A stretch of DNA of 64,000 nt from Eleginops maclovinus (GCF_036324505.1 NC_086360.1:14068293-14132292), one strand, 5' to 3'; shown: positions 25,788 through 40,044, counted from the stretch's first letter. Numbers and translations are program-made. The notes: generated by a model not told the origin, from the sequence alone.

Positions 25788-28700
25788 GCTCTGTAGAAAG
25801 ACAACCGGAATCATTTTCTTTAGAATTGTTTCGTGCATGTGATTTCATGCTTCTCAGTGTGGTGTGGTCATCCCAGGTGCCCAGGTGTGTGTGTTTACAT
25901 GTGTATGCTTCAAAATGAACAGCTACCTCAGCCTTACCGCAACCACAAACTCAAAAACCACCTGTGTCAGATCATGCTGAGAGTCTGATGGTGATTTCTA
26001 ACAACCTGCAGCCTCAGTGAGTGCACATGTTGTTGAACTGAAATCACCTCGACCACCGCAGTGATGAGAAATTCTCTGCACTGTGAATGTAAGATGTTCA
26101 GAAGGTTGCATATTATGCTGGCTCACCACGTTGCCTCTGAGGCGTGACCTCACTGTAAGTCGAGCCACAGCAGAAGCAGAAACAGCTAGGGTGCAGCTCT
26201 TTTCTCCACTGAGTGACACATACTTAGATTAGAGACACCCGATACCAGTCATCCATCCATCTATCTATCTATCTCTCTCCTCTGCCGGCCAGAGCCAGCT
26301 GGACCATGAGCTCATGGTACCAATCTGGCCCTGCAAGAGAGAGCGAGAGAGGATCAGAGCTGGGTGGGGTGAGAGGGGCTGCTGCCTGCCAGCTCATCGT
26401 GTAATCTCATCTTGCTGTGGTTACTGTAAGTGAGATGGAGATGGGAATGGTAAGAAAGGACCACAGTTCCCCATGAAAGTAATGGCTCTGGGAAGGGCCC
26501 CGTATCACTCTACCAAAGTCCCTCTGAAGCATCTAGCATTTGCTGTTAAACCACAAGTCTGGGAAATATATCCCAAAATGGAAACACGTACTGTAACATT
26601 TCACCAGGGCTAAAGTAGTCAAACAGCAAAGATGATGTGCTATTATGAAACAACAGGACATATTTTGTAGTTTAAACACATATCTGAAATATAAAAATAT
26701 CATTGTGAATGTTATTTCCTCTCTCAACATATTCTGCGTGCATGTACAATATAAGTGTTTTAGGAATTTTAGTGAAATTTTGAAACAAAACTTGAAAATG
26801 CTGGTGAGAAAGGAGCTAATATAGAGTTGTCTGATTTTGAATGGGGTGAAAGCAGTGCTCAGTTGAAAACAGTTGAGACTGTGAGATTCATTGTTGGACT
26901 TTTTAAATCTCTAACTAATCCAATTCTTAAAAACACATTAGGAATATCTATGCATTTTAACAAAAAACATTTTTCACCTTCTTGCTGAGAGTTTGATGAG
27001 AAGTTTGATACCACTCTGATGTGTCTTGGCAAGCACCTGGAATTATCCACTGTTTGCAAAAGCCTGGTTGCATATGAGTCTTTAGGAGAAGATGTCAACT
27101 TCTCACTTGATGTATTACTTCAGTAAACATCTATCTATTGAGTTTATGGTTTCAATAGCTGATCTCAAGCTTTTCAGAGTAAAATAAAGGATAAAACAGA
27201 GAATGCTAAAGGCATGGTTACCTTGAGATGGGTCAAAACACATGTTGGGTGGTTTGGTTGCACTCTGCATTTTCATGGTAGAACTGTAACCCAATTTTAA
27301 CAGGTTGTTCAGTTAATGAAAGTAAATTGTATCATTGTGAAAATTGGTTATCGCCACTTCCAATGAGAACAAACTGAACAGTCTGGATAGAATTCAGAAG
27401 TTAACTGCTGCTTGATGTTTAGCATATTTGGGTGACACAGTTGAAAGTACTACTGATTCTATGTCAGTGCACACATCTGTCTGCTCCCACCCTTTCAGTC
27501 TACCGTAGCTCTGGATCTCTCCTGGCTCAGACCTCGCAGACAGTCAGCTGCCTTGGCAGTCTGGACTGTTGCTCCAGGCTTTGGCACCAGAGCCAACACA
27601 GGGAAAAGATGTTTGTTAACTCCATATAAATAGCAGCAGCAGTAGCAGCAGGGAACACTCATTACAGTCGCCTGAATTCTTTGTTGTTTTTCTCTACTGA
27701 CCCTCATACACCTGTCACCAAAAGGAACATTGCATAAAAAAACGGCATGTTGTTGTTTTTATGGCTTGCTTGAAATGGTGTCTGTGACAAAATTGTGGTT
27801 TTAAATATCAGATGAGTGTCCTGAGTGATGCAGACATGAACAAACAAGGTTTTAGAGAGCAACAAGACAAATCTGATCCATCACAAGACTATCAGTGTGA
27901 GTTTTATCCAAAGAAGGTCAAAGATTTAGTCAACAACTGTATTTGTCCTTAATTTTAACAACCATACACTTAGCCAGACAATTTAGTTTTACTTAGTTTT
28001 TTAAATAGTCAAAATGTAAATTCTTGAGAAAATCAGTCTTATAGGGCATTAAATATTTCAAGATTGTTATTCGTATGCTTTTTGTCATGGAAGAAAACAG
28101 AAAAGGCAACCGGAAGAACACTGACCTGCACAGAAATCCAAGAATATTTTGGGTGCTTATGGAAACGTGCTAGATACAAAAAAAAAGTTTTCTTTTCATT
28201 CCTTTGTTGTTTCTGAACATTATAAATGTTTCACAACCCACATACAAATAGTCATCACAAGAAACATTGGTCTTTATATCAGTACTCATATTGTTATTAC
28301 CAATCTAGTTACAGTTTTGACTGTGCATATGAGAAAATGACCAGTTTTGGTTTATAGTAATTTACCTGAATCTCCCATTTGCCTATACCAGTGTACATGT
28401 TAATGCACAAGGAAAGTCCCTTTATTGCTTCTCTTCAATTTGTTTTTGTAATCGTGTCTGAGTAAAGCTTCCTCTGTTCTTAGAACAATGAGCAATCACC
28501 TATAAACAGACATATCAGGAGAAAACAGCCTCATTTGCTCATGTGTGTGTTTGTGAGCATGCATGTGTGTGTGTGCACATAAAGGTGTCTGCTCATGCTT
28601 GTGTACACCTTTGTGTTCATGCTTGCACACATGCAGGGTATGACCAGCAGTTGGCCGCAGACCTTGGGGCTGCCAAGAAAAAGTGAGATGAGTTCTTTAG

Positions 28701-29578
28701 AAGTCTGCGATCTCTTTGATGTGGGCCTCGATTTACTGTCAGCCTCAGCTCAGAGCCGACCGCAGCACTCACACACTTCCCCTTAACTGCCACTGATGAT
28801 CTTGCTGACCCTCATTCTGCTACAGCTCAACTCCAATTGCAGTCCATTTTCTATTGTGCGATTGCACTTGGTTATGTGTGCACGTGCCAACAGGAATACA
28901 GAAAGCATAACTTTCTCTATGCGTGTTGCCTAATAGTTTGAATGCATGTTATAGGTCATTGCAAGACTTATCAAAGTGAATTTCATGAAATCCCAGTGTG
29001 CGCAATATTGTAGATTTAAACGTGAATCTCCGATATTTAAAGTTTTAGCAGCACAAAACAATTAGATAGTTTTCACCATACACTCCCACATTTTCACTTG
29101 GATGCACAAAACCATAACTTAGTACACACTGACACTCAGACCTCTCTAACCTCAGCTGAAGAGAAAACAAAAGAAAGCTTTCTCCTAAAGGCCCCCCAGC
29201 CTCGGTTACAACCCTGGCTGCAGCGATTGTGCAAACTGTTGTATAAGGCAGCTGCTCTGCGTGCAGTATAAGGTCACTGCCAGGAAAGGGCACATGTCAC
29301 AAGCATCATTATGTTGTAACTTATCTACTCTCCTGTATGTCTCAATTTAATCTCTCTGATTTACCATCAGCCAACCACATTTTCACTCTTTCCTTCTTGT
29401 CTTTTACTAGGTAACTGGTGTCATGCAACACTTCCTGATACTTCTGTATATGTGCAGTCTGCTGTAACTCCTCACACTCTGCTGCATCTTAGCTAACCAG
29501 AGGTTTGGTGAGTGTCAAAGCTCAATGCAAAGGAGAAAAAACATTTCTGACAAGAGAGGATGAGTTTCATTAAAAATG

Positions 29579-29584
29579 TTTATT
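29579..29584 (-). other. Polyadenylation signal (AATAAA) for gadd45g
   Basis: TTTATT on the plus strand is AATAAA on the minus strand, about 660 bases past the gadd45g stop codon. That gives a 3' UTR of plausible length with several AT-rich stretches. It is the best signal seen downstream, though not the only possible one. Confidence 0.5.
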
Positions 29585-30246
29585 TACAAAACATTAAAAA
29601 AGAGAGTACAATTTGAACAAGATTGCATATTTGTCTGCATATTTTTAAGTAAAAATAATAGTCCATGAAAAGTGTCACATGTTCAGACACAGCTTAAATC
29701 AGGATTTGCAGGCAAGTCTGCTTATTCCAAGAACTTCCTTATAGCTGTGCTGGAAAAAGAAAAGTAAAGTCCACTTAAACATTTTCAGACGCCTTCTTCA
29801 GAACCAGAATCAACATCTTCCCTGTTCCTTTTCAGTCCAGTTTCCGTCCAGCATCTGCACTTTCACAAGTCCACTTCTTGCAAAGTCTTTGTGAGCTCCA
29901 CTGCTCAGTTCTGTTGCCTTTTATCTAGGGCAGCAACTGGGTCATATATTCATGCACTACAAGGTACATTCCATATCCTCCTCAGTGTCCATCAACCTTT
30001 CTGTCCACTCCACAGTCACCTTAGCAATTCCACACTTGACCCCTGAACTTGACCCCCTTCCTCAGGGTAATCCAGAGTCATCATGCCGGCCCAGGATGCA
30101 CTGGAAGGTTGTGCTCTTACAGCCACAGCCTCTTAATCCAGACATGTGAGGCAGAAAGGCTTGACACCCCCAACTGAGGCTCAACTCCTTCACTTTCTTT
30201 TCATCATCTTCATCATCATGTGAAGCATTGTTAGTGGAAAGTCACT

Positions 30247-31100
30247 TCAGCGCTCTGGGAGAGTGATGGTGGGCACCCAGTCGTACACACTGCGGCTCTC
30301 CTCACAGAACAGACTCAGCTTGTCCAGAGCAGGATCTTTCCATGGATTTGCACTGGGGCTCTGAAATATAAAAACATGATATTTAGAGTTAGACATGAGA
30401 CAGACATGAGCATACATGCAGTAACTTGTTAGTATGTGCATAGTATTCAGACAGAGTGAATCATGCATGATTCACTGTCTGCAGGTTGAGTGGGTGCACC
30501 AGGGAACGTACCGTGACAAGAATGCAGTGTGCGTCCTTGGGCTCGCCGGTTTCGTCTGTGCTCACGAGGTCAGCCAGGCGCTCGATGTCATTGACGCGCA
30601 CTACGTTGATGTCGTTGTCAAAGCAGAAAGCCTGAATGAGGGTGAAGTGGATCTGCAGAGCAATGTCACACTCGTACTCCTCATCGGTTGCAAGGACACA
30701 GAATGCCACGCTGTCTGGGTCACTGTGGAAAAGACAAGGGAGCTGGTTAGAAAACAGTCTTTCGTGAGTAAGCTTACATACATTTTAAAAAGACAATTGT
30801 AGTTAAACATTTCACGGATTGCAATACTTACACATTCATGACTTTAGCAGATTCATAAACTCCAACAGTCAGGTAGTCCTGCTTCTTCGCAGCGACCAGC
30901 AGCTCTTCCAGTGCTGCGCCTGCACTTTGCACCCTTGACAAAAAAAAACATACATCATCAGAACACCGGCCGAATTTTAGAAAACAGCTATTAAAAGCAT
31001 TAACCCAGCAGCTTGAATAATGTCGTATCCATGTGTAAAATATTTACCTATCTGCGCTTTCCATTGTGTTCTCTTGTCCGCGGATCTCTTCCAGAGTCAT
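30247..31100 (-). CDS. gadd45g: GADD45 gamma, growth-arrest and DNA-damage-inducible protein
   Basis: Four coding exons, read on minus: 31048-31100, 30832-30933, 30512-30722 and 30247-30360. All introns are GT/AG and all junctions keep frame, giving a complete 159-residue protein, the usual GADD45 length. It starts MTLEEIRGQ, has the family core [16 protein letters not shown], then [13 protein letters not shown], and ends [14 protein letters not shown]. The last segment and FCVLA favour gamma over alpha or beta. GADD45 proteins are small acidic nuclear/cytoplasmic proteins of the L7Ae-like fold that bind MTK1/MEKK4, PCNA, p21 and CDK1, linking stress to p38/JNK signalling, growth arrest and, as proposed, DNA demethylation. 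The promoter lies directly upstream. Teleosts often have two gamma paralogs; I cannot say which this is. Confidence 0.95.
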
Positions 31101-31205
31101 AGTTATAATCCAAGTGCGTAAATGCTTTTGCAGTGAAAAGGTAGGTCGTGTGTTTCTCTGTGTATTCTCTTGCGTTATTCTGAGCTCGACACAGGCTGTG
31201 GGTGG

Positions 31206-31274
31206 CTTTATAGCAGAGCAGCGTTGTTTCTCGGCAAGGGGCGGTCTCTTCCGCTCATGCCTCCTACCATTGGC
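31206..31274 (-). promoter_or_regulatory. gadd45g core promoter (TATA, GC box, CCAAT)
   Basis: Read on the minus strand, upstream of the start codon (31100): TATAAAG at 31212-31206, a GC box (CCGCCCC) at 31244-31238 and CCAAT at 31274-31270, in the classic order and spacing. The start of transcription should fall near 31180, giving a 5' UTR of about 80 bases. A short strong promoter of this kind suits an immediate-early stress gene. Confidence 0.7.
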
Positions 31275-31334
31275 TCAGATCAGCAAGGGAGGAAAGCAAA
31301 AGTCCCCGGGTAGTTACGCTGAGTTTGTTGACAA

Positions 31335-31346
31335 CCCCACGTGGGG
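31335..31346. promoter_or_regulatory. Palindromic E-box CCCCACGTGGGG upstream of gadd45g
   Basis: A perfect 12-base palindrome with a CACGTG core, about 155 bases upstream of the predicted transcription start. CACGTG is bound by bHLH(-Zip) factors such as USF, MYC/MAX and HEY. Which factor acts here is unknown. Confidence 0.5.
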
Positions 31347-34300
31347 CAAGATTACAACCTTTCTAGAAATGCCCCCCACCCACCACCGATTCCTGCTTGC
31401 CTTGTCAACATCCAACATCACCACAGTGAACAAAACTTAAAGTCCTGTTTACGATGGACTTTAAGAGACAGATAGTACTGACACAATAAAGCTTGAACCC
31501 ACTGTGTCTTAAATTAGTCATCAAATCACATCACACATTATTTAATTATTCTGGCATGTCTATGATCAACATGTATAGGCCTACTGCATTCATATAAATC
31601 ACGTATTTGAAGAATAAACTGATTTTTTTCTTGCATCCAATTATTTTTCCCTTTTATAAGTGGATTGTCCGTATTATGTTTATGGAGATCATAAGCGGAT
31701 GAGTTTATTCCACGTGTTGTTTGCCACTTCATAACTCAAAAGCAGGAAGCTGTTTTGGGTTATATAATTGTTGTACCAAATGGTTGCAGTTAAAAAAAAT
31801 CAGTGGGCAAATAAGACTAATATCAGACTACAGGTCACAGTGTAACTGAATAGAAAGTGGCATCGGATGTGAAATAATTCCATCCTATGATAAACTCAGG
31901 AACAATCTTTTAAGGACTGGACTTTCCCAGCGTGGGGAACCACTGCTGTGTTATAAATAGCCAGTCCAAACTTTCCCTGAAGCCTTTCCCTTAATAAAAG
32001 CGTGTTGATGCTGCTGCACCTGCACTCTATCAACCCGGGAATTACAGAACTGTCCTGACACAAATGGGGCATGATGTCTTAACGGGGTGTTTTTGTAGGA
32101 GTGACCAAACAGCTTGTGGCCGGCACACGCCACTTTGTTCGCCCATTGAAAAGATAGCTTTAATTGCCAGTCTGACTCGACGCGTGTCGTTTCTCCACGG
32201 AGAGAAAATGAGACTTTGTTTAACAACAATGCGCACTTCCTCCACCTGCCCCCGATCCTTTATGAGGTAGGGGGGATGTCATGTGTTATGTGCGTGCGTA
32301 TTGCGTGCGACCCACACTCTTTATTACCCCACTCCATTCAGTGTCCTGAGGCAGATGCCCGACAGATGCACGTGGGCCCCTCCCGAAAAGCGCCACGTAC
32401 CGTAGCCAGTAGTGTTTTCAGGCTAGTTTATCTTATCAGGGGCTGCATGTGTTGACATTCAACATCACTCGTTTTTTAGACAGATGCCATGCATGTTGAC
32501 ACACCGCGTGGCTGTCTTAACGTGAAAAGTATGCCTCCTATAGTGTGAACCTGATTTAAGTGTAGGCTACAGTAATTGAGTTAATAGACATCAATACCAC
32601 AGGGATCAGGACTAGGTAAAATAAGCCCCTGTATCAGCATGTTGTACTCTGTTGAAAGTTGTTTACCTTACAAGTTTCTTCGTAAATCAATCAGCTTATT
32701 AAGCACATTGACATTTCTAAGAATGAAAATGAAGGCTAGATGATAACAGGGTGACCTTTAACCTAATCAACACCATCTAAGTTGCTGCTGACCTGCATGA
32801 AGCAGAGCCTCAGTGTCACACATCTGGACTTACATCGCCACCTGCTGGGCTTTCAGAAAGTGACCTTTCCCTTACATTGCAATACTTCACCACTAGTCTC
32901 AACATGTTTAATGAGCTCATGACTCATGATTGCAACCTCACACTTGTGAGTCACCAACCAGTCCCCTATTTGTTGTCATTCCCCGACAGCTGAGGTTGCT
33001 TCTAAAGTCAGACAAAAGCTGTTTCCCAGACATGGTGCATGTGAAAAGGAGAACACAAAAATAAATACAAATGTTTGAGTGAAATAAGAAACACAGCAAC
33101 AGTGATATGATTTAATGAAAAGGTTAAGACTTGAAAATGCCCTTTGTTAAAAAAAAAAAAAAAAACATTTCAAGAATCCAGATGGAATTTTGTGGCTTTA
33201 AATGTTTTCAAAGCAGTTTGACTACGAAAATGGGGGAAATCCCAGGCTGTCTGTGAAAATCCCAATACAGAATATATTAGAAACAGCCTCCAAACAACAC
33301 TTATTCCCAAACACTATAATGGTTAAAAACTATGGCAACAGTTCAAGACTGTAGTTACGCTAGTAGCCCCTGAACACAATTTTGTCTGTAAAAAGCTCAT
33401 TTAAATGAGAATCTATGGCTGTTAAAAAACACTTTGAGATAAGAGTAAGATTATGGAAATTGAGATTCATTTTAATCAAATCTACATACCAAATCTACAG
33501 GTCAATACTGGAATAGTCAGTGTATTTACACGGTCTAGCCAAATGTCTCTTTTAATGTTTAATTTAATTACAAAGTAGATATTGTATGATCAGTTGCCTC
33601 CTGAAGTCGAAAGATGAATGTAGACAGGTATTCATCTTTTTGTTGGTCAATAACAAGTATTTAGACAAAATCAGTGTAATTCTGATATATAAAAAGTTTA
33701 TTAATATTATAGATATCCAGACATGTCTTATACATAAAGAGTTCAAATGTACAGAAGAGCTACAATTATTCAAGCATATTTACATTTCATTCTTGGACTA
33801 TGGCAAATGTCAGTGCATTTGTTCAACACGATCAACATTTAAAATCTCATTGACTGTCGATTATAACAAAAAGCAGTTCCAACACCAATTACATTTCCTG
33901 TATCACTCACAGAAACATAAGTACACAATTAAATGACAAAAATGCCTCACTGACAAAACAGGTCATTACATTTTCGAGTAAATTTTACTGCAACACGGTT
34001 TACCGAGCTATATCAAACCCCTTACTGTGTGTACACAGGGGATAAGGTGTTTCAGACATGTTAAGAAAAGTAAGAACTGTCCCATCAAGTTGAACAAGAG
34101 AAGGTTGGAGGAGTAGAGTGGGGTTGGCTAACAATGACCAACTAAAGGGTTCATTGTCTTGTTCTATATTTTGCAAACATTTTTTTTCTTAACTGTACAA
34201 CATATAAACGAAGCATTCCAAACTTAAAATCAGCATGGATACCCTTGTTACAAGGGAAATACTAAAACTTTACAAGTCTACTAAATGGCCAAACGTTTTT

Positions 34301-34668
34301 TTTTTTAAATGGGATGTGCGCCCCCGGGTTCTGTTCTTTGTTTTGTCATAGTTGGAGTAATTTAAGTCCATAAAAGAAAACTCCAGAAGGGCAATATGAA
34401 CAAAATCACTCATAATTTCTACATCCATCCTTTCCTATGTTCTTGACATACTAAAGTTGTAATTGATGTACGTGATGGAAATGTGCCTTTCTGAATAAAA
34501 AGTGGATTTCAAAAAATAAATGGCCAAACGTCCTGCAATGGCTTTAAGCGTTACGGTGGTCAAACAACCACTTTGATCAAGCTTTATGAGAATCAAGCAG
34601 CTTAAATTCTAATATGCAATGGATGTTTCTGCACAGTTTGTAGTACAAACTGCTTATTTTCACAATAA
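31347..34668. other. Intergenic region between gadd45g and the creb3l3-like gene
   Basis: No coding exon is supported. 31.9-32.45 kb is relatively CpG-rich and non-repetitive and could be regulatory. 33.1-34.6 kb is AT-rich with a poly-A/T run near 33149 and may contain more distal creb3l3 3' UTR ends. Open frames here have no recognisable motifs. Confidence 0.45.
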
Positions 34669-34674
34669 TTTATT
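34669..34674 (-). other. Candidate polyadenylation signal for the creb3l3-like gene
   Basis: AATAAA on the minus strand (TTTATT on plus), about 510 bases past the stop codon at 35184. Further AATAAA-type signals lie downstream (for example near 33700), so a longer 3' UTR is possible. Confidence 0.4.
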
Positions 34675-35183
34675 ATGAGAGCGTAATTCATGTGCAGCAA
34701 TATTCAGATTTTCTGTTGTCAAACAAAGCTCTCACTTAAAGTTGGTGATAAACAATAATGCCTTCAAGTACTTCTCTAGAAGTAATATACTGCAAGGTCA
34801 TTCAAACATTTTCTACGGAGGTGCCAAGCCATTTTTAGCACCATTTTGTGCAATAAAACGAGCCCTCAGTGCTTCTAAAGTTGCATGTGGCCTTGATGCA
34901 GTGTAAGCATGTTGACTGCTGCAAGGTCCTTCTTTTTAGGTAGTTTACACTCCTGAAATATGGCGATCTCTACCCAGTTCTTTTTGCCCACTAGAACAAG
35001 AAAATCCCAACAAAGTGCTAAAAGTTAACAGTAGTACATGAGAAGGCTGTTAGAGGGGAAAAGTATGGACAGACAACCTGATCCTAAATCTTGATAATTA
35101 CTTGTATGTTCCTTTTTTCATTTAGTAAATGTAAACTTCCCTCTGGTACATTAGGAATATGGCTCCCTCTGCTGGTTATATTT

Positions 35184-38100
35184 CTACATCTCATCTGAGC
35201 GGTGTTGCTGTAGTATGACAGACGGGGGGTTCCGCTCTATCCAGTTATCCTTGGAACCTGTGACTTCATATGCAACATTGGCGTCAATAGATCCTTCTTG
35301 TAAGGCCCCCACTCCGCCAGCCGGCCCCGGCTTCATCTCTGCAGCCTGAGCAGGGCTGGGGAAGTCTGCCGAGGAGTTGCTGTTAAATCCTGTTTCCGAG
35401 TCAGACTGCTCCACCCTTTGGTAATCGGGGGTGTGATTCTTTTGACCTCCGGCAAAGATGGCTTTAACGTTCTCCACCTCTGCTTGGGGCACTAAGAGGA
35501 GCTCCTCGTCTCTTTCTGCTGGCAGAGAGCGCAAGGTCCGGGAGATGACTGCAATAACAAAGAAATCATGGTTAGCAAAGCTGAGCCAACAAGGAAACTC
35601 AGGAAGTCACAGTCACACCACAGAAAAACAGACATAAAACAGCTGGCAAGTGATCATGGAAGACATTCACTTAAAATGCTATCTCTGTGATGCAGAGACA
35701 CCTTACAGACTGTGGTTTCAACAAACCCACTCCCACATCCCGGGACGACTCTTATCTTTCTCTGCACCTGTCCATTCATTTTAATTCTTTGAGTATAGGT
35801 CTATTTTTTGTATTTTTACATAATTCATCGTGTATTTATTTAAATATAATGTGTATTTTGCATATAGTGTGCACAAAACTGCCTGTTCCCCCCCCCCTTT
35901 TTTACTAAGCTAAATGATAGATGCCGTTGATTTCAAATGTAAATCAGTATTCTGCTCTTCTGCAGTCTGCTAGTACACACTGAATAGACGTTACATCTTA
36001 ATGAAAAATCCAATACATTCAGTGCCTCAAAAAACATAACAAGGAAAAGGTTGAAATATGATGAAAGACATAGTGTTTCATATTGATATTACTTACTGAG
36101 GGAAGGTGTGTAGAGTTCCTTCTGTTCTGTTTTTCCACCAAATGGATTGACTGATGGGAAGATGATGAGACAAAAGGACAGCAGGAACACCTGGAGGACA
36201 GACACAAGGAGAGTGAGAAAATAAAAACAGCAGCATGAAAAACAACTGGACACCTTATACAGGACAAGCAATCCGAAGAGGAACAAGTAATCAACTCATT
36301 TACCATAACACAAGTGCTGGTTGTGCTGGCTTTCATAGTGGACATCTTCACCATTGACTGCAGCTTCTTCAGTTGCTCTATCAAGGAGCTGTAAGAACCA
36401 AGAGGACACATTTACCAAGCACCTGACAGCAGATTTGAAATAACTTTATAGACACAGTATTACATATTAATGCAGAAGCAGCATCTTCCAGTTCTTACAT
36501 GTTCTGTTTATGAAGCATTTGGACTTTCTTCTGTAGTTCCAGGTTGTGTGCAGTACAGATGGCAACCCTGTAGTAGAAATTGATTGAGTAGTTATTATAT
36601 GTATCCAAGCACACAGGATTTGATGAACAATTAGTAAAGCACTTTAATAAATCACTGCCAGCATAACTATTATTCACAGGGAACAGTCCTTATTTAAGGT
36701 CTCCCTGCAGTGAAAAGTCTTTACCTATACTCTACATTTATGTTTACCTGTGTTATTAGAAAACAGTCTGTTAACTGCAGGAATGCCAAAATGAGTCCAT
36801 TCATCAATTAGTAGATTGACATAAAATTAATAATCAACTATTTAGAATGAAAATTATATTTTTTGCTAAGCAGAAGTGCTGAACATGTCCTAGTATCAAT
36901 ATTCCTGTTTTTTATAATGAAGCAATTAATATAGATAATTCCTTTCCATTGAGAGTCCTTCAGGCCTGGCATCTCACCTGTTTTCCAGTCCGTCCACATA
37001 CACCTTCTTCTTCTTTCGGCTCTCCTGAGCAGACTGCTTGTTGCGGATCTTTCTCCTGACCCTCTTTAAGGTCCTCTCCTCTGCCTGTTGCACGCAAAGA
37101 ATGCTTTCACCACAATGTTGACATGACAGATTACGGGGTATAATTAAAACAGCCTTGAGCAGCTGTGTTGCAGCCAGACCAAACAGACGTTTACATATCC
37201 GATAAAAGTATCAAAACGTTTTTTTTTTTACTATAATTGCCAAAAAGATTAACAACAATAGTAAGTGTATCAGCAGACTGCTGTTTGATTAAGCTCCTAA
37301 TTATAAAAACATTTACAACATGTTACAGATGTTCTTATCCAGAGCAGTTTATAATGCTTCCAATTAGCTCAAGTAGAAAAACATTTTTCTGAGTGAAATA
37401 CCTTAGTGAGAGGCATGTGCGTGGGAATTGTTACTCCCTCTTTTCCCAGAAGCCTCTTCTCTTCCTCAGTAAGCACAATCTCTTTAAACTGGAACTAAAG
37501 GAAGAAAATAGAAACATTCAATCACTTGTATAAAACCACAGATAAGGAGGACTTTGATCCCAATACTTGACTCAAATCAGACTCAATTTGTTAATATAAA
37601 GACTTTAGACCTGCTTAACTAACATTGATAAAGGACTCGACTTTGTATTCATAATTTTTGTTTGCACATATTCAATATTTGAATATAGATTTATCTACAT
37701 ATTGAGAATAGCTTTGTTTTTTAAACACAACACTGGGTGATAAAATGTGTGCAAAGCTGGCAACCTACTAGAAAAAAGAATTTCATCAGAATGTCATTTG
37801 AGTTGACGCCTTATTCTCATCCCACTAACACAGTATGGACTTAAATGAGGCTTAAATGGTTATACATATTTCAGTTGCTGGTGACAGCAATCATTTCACA
37901 GATATAAATCATGCATTCCAAAATGAGGCAGTGGGGGAAACTGACCTTGTCCATTTCATTGTCTTGACTGGAATCCTGTGTGTAGTCCTCTATGGACAAA
38001 GTGCAGGGCAGCTCATCTGTGATGTCCTCCTCTTCCTCCTCTTCCTCCTCCATTGCCTCACTCACTAAGTCGTCTGACAAGAGAGATACATTTGAAATAA

Positions 38101-38979
38101 ATATAATGTGCAAGTAAGTGCTACTTTGTATGCAGCTTCCATCACACTGAATGTGCACTAAATCCATGTTTTGTAGGAATTTATCAAGGGGTAAGGTGTA
38201 TAAGTTACAAAGATTAATAATACTTAAGCTTATACAAATTATAAACAGGGCCAGAATCAGAGTGTGTCTGGACTTCACATACCCAGATCAATGAAGACAT
38301 CTGTATCTGGCTGCTCTGCCCTCACACTCTGCAGGGCGTCCATGTCCCTGCCATCGCTCTGCAGCAAAGAGTAGCTGTGATCAGCCTGGAATGATAACAC
38401 CTCTGGGTTCTCTGCCTGCAGCTCTTCAGGGGCCAGGGCAGGGTCTGAGTGCTCAGGGCTAGGCTGGGAATAGCTGGGACTGGGCACAACATCACTATCA
38501 CTGCCCTGGGGACTGGAGCATCCGAGTGGGTTGTTGTTTCCAACCACAGTGCTGCTGTCATCGGAAATACCGCTATCGCTGCCCAAGGGAGAGTGAGAGG
38601 GACCTATAACACTCATGTTGTCTTCTCCCTCTAACAAGCTGGACAGAAAGTCTTCAGTATCAATTCCTGTCAGTATCTGGGGGAGAAAAACAACAAACAA
38701 GTGTTTAAAAGTACACAGTAGTAAGATTGTGAGTCATACAAAGAAGAACGATATGGTTCAATATTGTGTTGGATGGTAATCTAACCATTGAATCATTTCA
38801 ACATTAATATATGTTTAATGTGAATGAAGTCTTACATTCTGCTCTGACAGCCAGGATTCAATGATGTCATTCCCATCCGGAAAGAGGGGCTCGGTAAATC
38901 CATTCACCTCATTGTGGAACAGCAGCCCAAACAGGTCTGCTCCATCCATGTCTGGAAGCTCCTCAGTGACCACTGACAT
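35184..38979 (-). CDS. creb3l3: CREB3L3-like (CREB-H) ER-membrane bZIP transcription factor
   Basis: Nine coding exons on minus: 38836-38979, 38283-38676, 37946-38073, 37402-37488, 36978-37084, 36499-36567, 36304-36388, 36097-36190 and 35184-35548. All splice sites are GT/AG and the frame is continuous for 490 residues (human CREB3L3: about 460). The order is an acidic N-terminal activation region (including a run of Glu near residue 190), a bZIP basic region [18 protein letters not shown] near residue 260, a leucine zipper to about 320, and a transmembrane helix near 335-355 ([17 protein letters not shown]). An SRTLR motif suited to site-1 protease follows, then a lumenal tail. Family knowledge: the protein sits in the ER, is cut by S1P/S2P, and its freed N-terminus activates liver lipid, iron and acute-phase genes. 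The bZIP favours CREB3L3 over CREB3L4. The paralog (creb3l3a, b or 'l') is unresolved. The start ATG follows an acceptor directly, so a noncoding 5' exon is expected. Confidence 0.9.
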
Positions 38980-40044
38980 CTGTAGCAACACAGTAGCATA
39001 TGGACCACAGCATTAGTAAATGTAATATTTATTAAAAACAGCATCTATGTTCAGATACAATTATTATGATAATACACTGGACATTATCTGGGATAGAACA
39101 AAATTGTATACTGAAAAATCACAACATTTCAAAGCTTAATGCAAAGTGTTAAATCAAATCTTGTTATACTGGAAAATCCTCTAAATAATATCACTGTGCT
39201 ATATTATGTGTGATATTATTACAATGATAATTGTTTGGCAGAACAACATAAAAAGTATAGTTATTGAAGTAACGGTCCACCAAGCTTTCACTCTAGTCAG
39301 TGTGTCTGGCTCCTTTGGTTTCTGTGTTTCTGCCCCCAGCTGATCTGCATGTGGATACTGTTTTCACTTTAAGGAGCTCATCAGCCTTAACAATTTTTAA
39401 GGGTGTGTCTAAAGTGTGACAGATTATGCGTCCACGTCCCTGAGTTAATAACACGTATACCAAAGTGCCATGTAAACAGTCTCATATTGCAGCATTGCCA
39501 CGCTCCCATCATGATCTCGTCGTATTTTGAGCCCCGCCCCGCCCCACATGCCTTTGTCACGAGATCTCAGAATACAATATCAAATGTCAAAACAAATAAC
39601 ATGTAATAGCATTCATTTTGATTTCCCAGGAAAATATTTTTCAATGATGCGATGCTTGCCGAGATAAAGTTAAATTAAAAGGAAGGGGAATGCAGTCCGG
39701 ATGTATGGTGTCTTTGTTGTCTTGCAAAATAAGAGCAACGTCCTGCAGCATAGCCATTTATACATACAATATGAGCTGGTTAACGTCACAGTTAACTCAT
39801 CAGAGCAATACAATTCATAAACATTAAAAAAAGACTGCATTATTTAATCCAACTGCAGAAAAGGAGGAAATGTCTTTAGGCCAACATCCACGAGCTAGTG
39901 TTAGCTCAATAATCATGTCAATATCTTACAAAGAAGGCGTGGTCCTTCGTGACATTAAACACTCTGAAAAACATTAGACATTAGACACAGTAAATATACA
40001 CATGTAATAATGTTCGTACCGTTCGATGACAGGAGACCAAATAC

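Noticed and set aside
30434..30802. 122-residue plus-strand frame
   Set aside because: It is antisense to gadd45g exon 3, whose own frame gives a recognisable protein.
31066..31440. 124-residue plus-strand frame
   Set aside because: It is antisense to gadd45g exon 1 and its promoter, with no motif.
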